12,445 nt of DNA, from NCBI GenBank assembly GCA_032353305.1, contig JAUCNG010269962.1, positions 1 to 12,445 of the forward strand, written 5' to 3'. A program made the position numbers and the translations under genes. The notes under the pieces are model-generated. The model saw nothing but the letters and a program-made list of their open reading frames with translations. It did no database searches and was not told where the DNA came from. This DNA comes from Cephalothrix spiralis (lineage: Eukaryota; Nemertea; Palaeonemertea; Archinemertea; Cephalotrichidae). The stretch's first letter is position 1, and every line of letters starts with the position of its first letter. This document shows, in pieces, positions 1 through 8,200 of this stretch.

Positions 1-65
1 GTTAATGTACTTCCAAATGTCTTCAATTAGTTCGTCCTGATCATACATTAGGACTAGAGTGATCA
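1..65 (-). CDS. Partial internal exon of a second, unidentified gene
   Basis: On the minus strand a strong acceptor (gtccccttttttttcag/TG) is followed by 65 nt running off the window. Only one of the three frames is open. It starts ITLVLMY and continues with the acidic stretch DQDELIEDIWKYIN. A hydrophobic end followed by an acidic amphipathic stretch would suit a membrane-helix exit, for instance before the large loop of a tetraspanin, but 21 residues cannot decide that. The gene upstream ends with a stop at 1252, so this exon would belong to a separate downstream gene whose other exons are not visible here. Confidence 0.4.
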
Positions 66-353
66 CTGAAAAAAAGGGGACAATAATTATAATAATTATT
101 CATGCACACATAAATAACATGTTTAGGTAGTCACATCATAGATACACCATAATACGGAATTAGAGGTTGTTTCGCAAAACGTAGTTTCAATAATATATCA
201 GTTATAATCACGGCTCATTAATCAAGGTAACGCATAGAGGGAGGAGGGGGGAGGGATTACATTTTTTGCGCATTTTTCTACATTATTTTTGTTGTTGTCA
301 TTGAAGATTTAGAATTTATTTGTTAACCGGGGTTATTTAGATAGTTCCATATA
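66..353. other. Intergenic stretch without recognised feature
   Basis: This is AT-rich sequence with one purine-rich GGGAGGAGGGGGGAGGG run near 240. I see no credible exon, RNA gene or repeat boundary in it. If the exon at 65-1 is real, part of it would be that gene's intron. Confidence 0.5.
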
Positions 354-765
354 CGCAATTGGATGGAAAAATTGGCGAGGGCAATTATTTTTGTACTATA
401 AGTGCACCCCCAGCGGTTTAGCATGAACCCCACAAACTATATATTTCTGGAAAGGTCTTGGAAAATGCTGATCCCTCGGGGCGTTTAGGTGGGGGCAAAA
501 AAACGTGATTTTTTGTGAGAAAAATATTTTTTTGCCCTTCCCCCACCCAGGGGTGGGTCTGATCACTTTTTGGGGTCTTATTGATCAGCCCAACCCCCTG
601 TGATCAAAAAATCTTAACCCCCCAAGGGATCAGCGTTTTCAAAGCCCTTTTCAGAAATATATAGTTTGTGGGGTCGACTATCCGCCAATATGCTAAACCG
701 CATGGGGGGGGGGGCACTTTTGGTACAAAAATAATTGCCCTCGCCAATTTTTCCATCCAATTGTG
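354..765. mobile_element. Fold-back MITE with TA target duplication
   Basis: The outer 43 or so bases on each side are inverted copies of each other with one early mismatch (CGCAATTGGATGGAAAAATT at the left; CACAATTGG... read from the right). Similarity continues inward through GCGGTTTAGCAT, CCCCACAAACTATATATTTC and GCTGATCCC before the centre. TA stands directly outside both ends (352-353 and 766-767), as expected for Tc1/mariner-class movement. It has no coding capacity, so it is non-autonomous. The right arm has a run of ten or more G. Confidence 0.85.
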
Positions 766-789
766 TATCAGCTTCCCGAAAGGAAAACT

Positions 790-1091
790 CCGCGAAATCT
801 CAAATCTCTATCCGAGTTTCTGAAATCAAAATTCCATGCCATTTCCATGACTTTTCCCCGACATACCAATAAAATTTCCGGTCGCGACAACTTGAAAAAT
901 TCTGACTAACAGTCAGTCACATCATCATTTTCAGCTGCCAAATAGTAAGGCCCGACAAAAATTATACCTGGACGGCATTTATTTGTCAAAATTCCATGAC
1001 ATTTCCAGGTTTTTCTATTTTCGATGACAATTTGGGCCAATTTTTGAAATTCATGACATTTCCAGATTTCCCAGACATGTGGTAACCCTGG
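790..1091. repeat. Decayed dispersed repeat, end CAGGGTTACC
   Basis: The segment holds diverged copies of a phrase close to CAAAATTCCATGACATTTCC near 827, 987 and 1048, each followed by TTTTCC or TTTCC. Its right end read on the minus strand is CAGGGTTACC. The wording and the end resemble the element at 12029-12304, which starts CAGGGTGAC. The left terminus is not recognisable, so the left coordinate is approximate. Confidence 0.5.
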
Positions 1092-1093
1092 TT

Positions 1094-1099
1094 TTTAAT
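1094..1099 (-). promoter_or_regulatory. Possible poly(A) signal ATTAAA
   Basis: ATTAAA reads on the minus strand about 153 nt after the stop codon. A canonical AATAAA lies further on at 983-978, inside a decayed repeat. Both hexamers are common by chance in AT-rich DNA, so the actual cleavage site is unknown. Confidence 0.25.
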
Positions 1100-1251
1100 C
1101 AGTTAACCCTCTCAAACATTTGATACTTTTGCCGGATATCAAATATAGCCAGAGGCTTAAAAGCTGGCCTTATGAAGAGATATGAAAATTTTCCATTAAT
1201 TGTTTTTCTTTCTATTTGTGCGCGGCGGAAAGTTAAAGGGATATTTTATAC

Positions 1252-2244
1252 CTACCGAAACGAGTCATAACTTGGTGGCGGGCTATCATTGCCATACCGA
1301 GGACGATATGGCCTTGGATTATTTTGACTGTAATCCTGTGTTTCTGATGGTTGCTGCTGACTATAACGATCAGATTGTTCATAACGATTTTGTGCATCTC
1401 TAGGATCACCTCGATAAGGTTCATTGTCCGAATATTTCGGATTTTGTGCATATCTATGATCACCTCGATAACGTTCGTTGTCCGAATATTTCGGATTTTG
1501 TGCATCTCTAGGATCCCTTCGATAAGGTTCATTATCCGAATATTTCGGGTTATCGTCACTATCACTATACCGCGGTTTGTAAGCGGCCCCTCGACCGCTA
1601 TAAGCACCTGAAGGTTCACTATAATTATTTTGGCTCTCTCGAGGATGATATGTTGAATTGGCACTATGTTGTCTGGGTTCATTGTTTTGATTATGAACAG
1701 GATATTCAGTCATTGGAACTTCCTCCTCATTTTGGGAAGGGTAATTTCGAGGACGGTAAGCGTTAGGCGCTTGATGTAATCCAGGCTGCGCTACAACAGG
1801 GGGCCCGTATTGCGGCACTGGCTGCCCGACCGGCCCTGGCTGCCCGACCACAGGATATTGATACTGCTGCCGAGGGTCTGCTCCAATCTGAGCCTGTGGC
1901 GTGTGGCCTGACCCTCTTTGCCCCCTCGGTCGGTAGGGTCTTCCATTGTGAGAGTTTTGCTGGCTGTAAGGAGACGGTTCCTTGCTATCTCGATAATGAT
2001 CCCGGTATTCCTCAAATTGTGGAGCGGCTCCATATGCCTCCGGTTCATCTGCGGACGTTTTCCCACTAACAAATGATATTTGACCATTTGCTTTACGGGT
2101 AGGGTCAAAAGTATACGACATCTCATCATGAGCTCTATTATTTCCACTCTCTTCCATTGTAAACATAGGATTATCTTCACCATTTCCACTCCGCGGGGCG
2201 CCGTTTGCTTGCGGCACAGATCTTGAGACAGTTGGAACACGATT
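1252..2244 (-). CDS. Terminal exon: 330-residue disordered, repeat-bearing cytoplasmic tail with C-terminal PPxY
   Basis: The exon begins after the acceptor tactcttacag/AATCG and ends at TAG (1254-1252). The frame stays open upstream into the intron, but the good acceptor and the phase match set the boundary. The tail is low in hydrophobic residues and rich in Pro, Tyr, Asn, Gln, Arg and Ser, so it is probably disordered. Tail residue 25 begins NPMF. Residues 131-155 are Pro/Gly/Val-rich (VVGQPG, VGQPVPQYGPPVV). Y[RK]PR occurs at 104, 163, 222 and 313. Three 18-residue repeats beginning NPKYSDNE occupy 232-285. The end, SPPPSYDSFR, holds PPSY, the PPxY class bound by WW domains such as those of NEDD4-family ligases. 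Binding is inferred, not shown. The exon is visibly richer in G and C than its flanks. Confidence 0.85.
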   Translation of the reverse strand, partial: NRVPTVSRSVPQANGAPRSGNGEDNPMFTMEESGNNRAHDEMSYTFDPTRKANGQISFVSGKTSADEPEAYGAAPQFEEYRDHYRDSKEPSPYSQQNSHNGRPYRPRGQRGSGHTPQAQIGADPRQQYQYPVVGQPGPVGQPVPQYGPPVVAQPGLHQAPNAYRPRNYPSQNEEEVPMTEYPVHNQNNEPRQHSANSTYHPRESQNNYSEPSGAYSGRGAAYKPRYSDSDDNPKYSDNEPYRRDPRDAQNPKYSDNERYRGDHRYAQNPKYSDNEPYRGDPRDAQNRYEQSDRYSQQQPSETQDYSQNNPRPYRPRYGNDSPPPSYDSFR

Positions 2245-5200
2245 CTGTAAGAGTAAATGAATAATAATTAGTTTATTGAAAATTAAAAATGCTTTTCCTG
2301 CGAGAGGGAGATCTGTTTTATGTAAAAGCATGGGTTTCTAGTACGATACGATTTTTACCGATATTTCCACCGGAGTGAAGTTGGCGGCCACTTATTTTAC
2401 AGGCCACTTTTTATTTTGCTCTTTTGTTTAACCTGAAATACTTATTCTGAGTTTTTTGTGTGGTATAATATCCATTTGTTAATCATATAGCTTTTTTAGT
2501 AAAAAAACTCAGAATAATTATCTTTGGTTAAACAAAAGAGCAAGATTAAAAAGTGGCCGCTAGAATAATTGGCCGCCAACTTCACTCCGGTGCTATTTCC
2601 TCCAAAATACATTATACTACTATTCCAAATCTTTAACTTTCTAGGCTGCTAGCTCAGTAGCTCTCTAAAAGCGCATTAAAACAAACCGGTATTTACGGTA
2701 GGAAACTGAAAGTCTGAGATCTCATCAGAAATATATCGTCGGAACAATCCGGTCTCCGTCATAGCGTCTTCGGATTACATCGGCATGATCAGAATTGGTA
2801 AAATGACACCGATCATGCCAATGTATTTCGAAGAAACTTCGACGGGGAACAGAATGTTCCGATGATAGATTTGCGATGAGATCTCTTAGTCACCTGATGT
2901 AAATACTGGGCTGGTTATTTATGCTTTTAGAGGTCTATCAAAATGAAGATTTGGAATAGAAGTAGTCAATGGATTTTGATCGAGTGCAAAGGAGACAATA
3001 AGCTATAGTTTAAGAACTTTGTTAAATTCGGTAAAGGGGAAGGGACTGAAAAATTACCTGTGGTTTAAGTCATGTATTGTCACAGGTTTTTGACCATTCT
3101 ATCGTGCAACAGACGTGCACTAGTTAATACACGAAACCTGCAGCGTCGGTATGGGAGTATAAATATTAAACCCTGATAACAATAGCAATTGTTGTAATGT
3201 ATGTTTGTAAATTAAATAATTGTCGCAATTATAAGGACAAGCAATTTTTCGCTTCGGCAGATCAGATACATGTAATTGGATTAATTTTGAAATATATTTA
3301 ATGACATTAAAATGCCTGAAAAATCATGTACTAAATCGGGTTTATTCGGTTAACAGCATGTTACCTGATAACCTGTTGAAGCAAGGTCAAATACAGGTTA
3401 TGAATTATGAGTTGAATATCATGAATAATACATCATATGGGGCATTCCAGCGTTAACATCGTCTGATCGCAGTTTTTTGCGTTATCCCTCAAATATCTCC
3501 GGAAGTAAATCTTTTTTTTCGGATTTGAGAAATAGACTGTAAACTAGATTAGTTGACGATGAAAAGGTATTGAGTAAAACGCCGTGCGCCTTGTAATCAC
3601 TGAGCTGTAGAGAGCTCAAAAACGTTAACATCGTCCGAAATTTGGACGATGTTAACGACTGTTCTGCTCGCTACAGCGCGGTTATTACAAGTCGCACGGC
3701 GTTTTATCGTTAACTGATCTAGTTTGCAGTCTATTTCTCAGATCTGATAAAAGTGATGTACTTCCCGAGATATTTAAGGGAGAACGCAAAAAAACTGCGA
3801 TTTTATCGGACGATGTTAACGCTGGAATGCCCCATATAAGGTTAATTTTAATATTTAATTTTTAAGAGATGGTAGGCTACAAAAGCTCTACAGAATACAA
3901 TCAAGGTATAATTGATTTTATTAATTACGAAATTTAGATCGAGTAAGGAATCACAGATTACAAATCGAATTTCGGAAGATACTCAAGAGTCCATTACCCC
4001 TATTGAGGAACCCAATTCTAAAACCTGTAAGTTTAATAAAACAGACCATGAGTTTCATTGCAAAGTAGTTGCTCGGGTTTAGATATGGCGCGTAATGCCA
4101 ATATTTCAATTCATGAAAATAGCATGCAGTGAACAGTCAGTTTTTTTATTCCTTCTTCTTCTATATTATATAGGGCGTCAGATGACTGGCTCAAATAGAC
4201 ACTTAATGGTCCGCTTGCTGAGCATTCACCCGTATGCCTGTAGACCTAACCCCGCACTCTCAATCTATTTTCTATATACCGATTAGCGGTGGGATTTTTA
4301 ACACGTAAGGAGGGACAGTGTCCCACTCCACGTATTTAACCTCACCCAGGAAGCTGTGCTCTGAGGAACTTGCTTTAAGGTTCCACCCGATGGAAAGTGG
4401 TGTCGGAGCCGGGTCTCGAACCCGGAGCTCCGGACTACTAGACCGACGCTTTACCTTGCACCGTGCCAGGTTTTCTGTTTCCTTCTTCTTCTGCTATAAA
4501 GGGCGTCAGATAACTTCTCGAATAGACACAATGTGTACGCTTACCGAGCATTTACCCATATTAAGCACCTGGGAGCCGCCTAGCGGCTACTCTTTTTCGA
4601 ATAGCCCCCAGGGTTCTTTTATGTTCATGATAAGTATATCATACACACAAAGCCGAGGCAATTTAATTGTCGCAATTGCCTTTGATTTTACATTAACGCA
4701 ACCCAGTCTGGAGCACTGGGTGACCGCCTGTATAGATCAGTGTTGGCTAGAGAGGTGGGTCGAAAAGGGTTCGAACACTCAAACATGAGATTAAGAGCCT
4801 CATGCTCTACCTACTGCGCTAACCGGGTTTTCGCACTAATCTTTACTAAAACCGTATAATGTGATCAAATGTTAGTTCTAGATTCTACTATACACAAAAT
4901 GTAAACAACACTGCTATGCGCAATGAAGTACCGGTACTTGAATTTATTTCATATGAGCAATAATAGTACTTCTCTGCATGAAGCACCTCGTTTGTACCTG
5001 ATTATTCAAAGTACGGCACTTTCCTATGGAATATATAACAATAAGTATATCCAATATAACCTAACCAAAGCTATATGCAATAGCTTTGTCAGGCACCGCG
5101 GAGCCGGGGGAAGCCCCCCCCCAATAATAAAAAAATACATTTTTTTAAATACAAATCAATCAGGGAGGGGAGGGGTAGAGGCCTTCTGAGAGCTCGAAAT

Positions 5201-8200
5201 TGCGGACCCTGTACTTTATGTCCATTTAATATGAAGTTGCATGGGTGTCTCGTCATCAGATAAATTCCAAGCTTTTCATGCATTGATTTAATAAAAAAAA
5301 GCCCTTTCCAGAAAACTGTAGGTCTACCAGTAGCAGCAAGCAAACCAACTACTATTTAGGTCTTTTTATAAAATGACCTTATAGCTGGACCATCAATCAG
5401 ATGAAGGCCTTAAATGCCGTATTCATCGAAATAATTTTTTTAAATAACAATGAAAATGAAATGCGTTAAACCGTGTAATCAACGATGCCTACGATAAAGG
5501 ACAGGTGTTCTGGCGATATAGGTCAATATATGGTCTAATTAGCCATTTGATCACGATATACTGGTTAACGCAGTCCTTATTTAGGCACGGATTTCCACGC
5601 CCCTCTCGATATGTAGACTGGTTCCCTACCCTTACAACACCCCTTTAAGATTCAAAAATATATGGAGAACGCTGCCGGGGCGTTAAAATGCCTATGTTTA
5701 TTATAATTGTTAAATTGCGATCAAAGCAAAAAACCAACTGATTTCTTTTAAAATCATGGGTCGTCAATAAAGATCGATCAAATACCAAAATTCTTCTAAT
5801 TCAAAAATGATTATGGCTTTAGTCTACCAGGAAGAAATTTTGCGATAATACAATACAAACTTACAAAACTAAAAAATATCGCTAGAAAGCAGGCGCTTCG
5901 ATCAATCTGTTAAATTAGATTACATTTTGATTATTCATTGCCATTTTTAGGAAGTTTCTTTCATTTCTGTTTCGAACCTTATAGACGACCCCGATTTTGG
6001 TAAATGATTATGATTATCATGCATGCTACCATTTTAAAGGCAGGTACATACATTAAAACAAGGAAAACAACACAGGATTTCCCCTAGTGAATCAATGTTA
6101 CTTTTGTTTTCAAGTGGACCCTGAAAATATTAGTAAACATGCACTACATTAAATGATATTCCTTACATAAATGTATAATTAATAGATGTTACATGTGCAC
6201 AAAGTTGAATCTAATGTGAAAGATGTAAAAGATTAGTTATACCGTAATCCAATGTTCCATTATACAGCGTGTCCCAATAAAATGTATAGGGCCTACCAGC
6301 CAGATGACGTCATACTGTGACTCAATTATGAATACATGTACATGTATTTGAATAATTGCAAAAAATACCCAATTATCTCCCAAATAAAAAAGATTTGGTG
6401 CAAATCGGTTCATAACTAAGGGGAGCTACGATGATTCTCCAGAAAAACCTCTAGTTTCATTTTCCCCACCCCAAACTCGTGAGAAAGCTATTTACGATCA
6501 CTCTAAAATCAATCTGGAATATCTTCAGTTCGATCATTTAAACTTTTAATAAAAAAAATTGTGAAAAGTAAATTTAATAAGAAATTTGAAATTTTTTCTA
6601 AAAGTCCTAAAAATCAATTTTTGAGAAAGGACGTTCATTTGGGGAAATTTAACTTTTTGGTTCTTTTGGGAAATTTATGTAGCTCAGTTTTTGTTAAAAG
6701 ACTGATTTCATTTGAAACAAAGTACCATGATCTTTTTAGTGATCTCTATAGTAGTGTTATGGTCACAATATGTCATCATCTTGCTGTTTTCCATAATACT
6801 TGGACACCCTGTATATATGTCATTTTTTAATGATCTACAGATTATTCGCCAATTACGAGCCATAATTATATCATGGAAATAAATTCATTTAAATTTTTAA
6901 GATGGCTGAATGAATTATATTTTTCTTGATTCTTTACTAGGATGGCGGTGAGCAATTAAGATGACGATCAACCTATAACGATATATCGATACTTACATTT
7001 TCAGCCTCTCTGTGTTTTTCTTGTAAGTAAATGAAAGCCCCACATGATATAAGAAGAGCCAGTAAACATAATCCTCCCAGTACCAGAAAGAAAATTCCAG
7101 CTATATAATAAGCCCTGCAAAAAAATAAATTAAGAGTCAGTTACATATTAGACAAACTGATGCAATGGCCAAAAGCAAAACTTTCAGAGGATCAGTCGAT
7201 CACGAATGCGGAACGCTAAATATAGCGTTTATCACGAAGCACGGATTTAGAAAATGGCTTTTCACGAAGCAATGAGAAAGTATACCAATTATATGATGTA
7301 TTTTGAAATATTGAAACAGCCTATAATTAAGTCCTATATTGGAAAAGGCATTACGAGCGCGAGCCGAAATTTTACGAAATCATATACATGTATAGTAAAA
7401 TCATTTTAACTTTGAATTCATTTTTAAGTTCACACGAGCGTCCAATATCACGAATCACGGTATGTAAAAGGGGGCTTTCACGAATCACGAAATGTAAAAA
7501 TGGGCTTCGGGTATACGATGGATTATTTTAAACTGCATCATGATGTATTTTGTGTTTTTCGTGAACGCAATTCACGATCGCGTAAAGTCGATTTCCCCCA
7601 TTCACGGAGCACGAAATAAGGGCGTATAAATCATTGGTAGAAATGATAATTAAGAATTGAAAATGGGTTTAAGACAAAATCCTCTTGATTGTTATCATGC
7701 ACTTACTGGATACTACCGAGCATGGTGCCATGCTGACTTAGGGCATGTCCAAGAAGAGCACCACCAACGATTAACGTGACTATAGTAGCACACAGCAATC
7801 CTTTGATGGCCAAGTTGAGTTTGAAGTTTTCCATGGCAATTTGACGTGGTGATTTAGTTAAACGCCTGGAATTGAAAGTTTAAATAATTAATCTGTATTT
7901 TATGATTGAATAATATTTAATACGGTTTGATACAATGTATACCACATTATAAATGATTATTACATGTACATGTGAAACAGTTTATACAATCTTCAGACCC
8001 CCCGCGAAAATCTCGGAAGTACTGGCCTTTTTTGGAAAGCTCGAGGAAATTCTAGGTTCAATTTTATCAATAATTTCCGATTCACATGGTCCAATAAGAT
8101 GATACCATTTTAGAAGCCCAGGGCAAATATATATTTTTTCGAAAAATTGTAGGCCTATTATTTGCCCCTGGCCTGAGGCCCCAAAGCGCTTAAGAAAATA

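Larger units (their letters stand above)
4095..4830 (-). mobile_element. Composite tRNA-derived SINE-like region
   Basis: Two tRNA-like heads on the minus strand (4828-4756 and 4468-4401) are separated by non-coding body sequence. A roughly 90-bp body segment occurs twice, at about 4141-4232 and 4475-4560. It shares CCTTCTTCTTCT, AGGGCGTCAGAT, AATAGACAC and GAGCAT with CACCC/TACCC. This fits insertion of one tRNA-derived SINE next to or inside another on the same strand. The outer limits and the target duplications are not resolved. The open frames across it look like chance readings. Confidence 0.6.
2245..6996 (-). other. Largest intron of the membrane-protein gene
   Basis: This 4752-bp phase-0 intron lies between the last membrane exon and the tail exon. 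It contains three fold-back elements, the composite tRNA-derived region and the element with mariner-like ends, each described separately. I found no further exon in it that preserves the frame. Confidence 0.75.

Noticed and set aside
1233-1682. Alternative-frame open frames over the tail exon (1233-1682 -, 1791-2240 -, 1351-1611 +, 1200-1403 +)
   Set aside because: They arise because the tandem repeat and low-complexity coding sequence keep other frames open. They have repetitive, basic or Ile-rich readings and no splice or start context.
4095-4286. 63-residue open frame on the plus strand
   Set aside because: It lies over the duplicated SINE-like body and has no coding features.
4318-4788. 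156-residue open frame on the plus strand
   Set aside because: It reads across the tRNA-like heads and the SINE-like body in antisense and resembles no protein I know.
4756-4828. Functional tRNA-Lys gene
   Set aside because: The acceptor strands do not pair and the T stem is weak, so it is a tRNA-derived head or pseudogene.
4923-5343. Two short open frames on opposite strands (4923-5189 + and 5089-5343 -)
   Set aside because: They run through C-runs and A/T-runs and lack splice context or recognisable sequence.
6561-6830. 89-residue open frame inside the mariner-like element
   Set aside because: It has no DDE/D or helix-turn-helix pattern, and it overlaps the terminal repeat, so it is probably chance.
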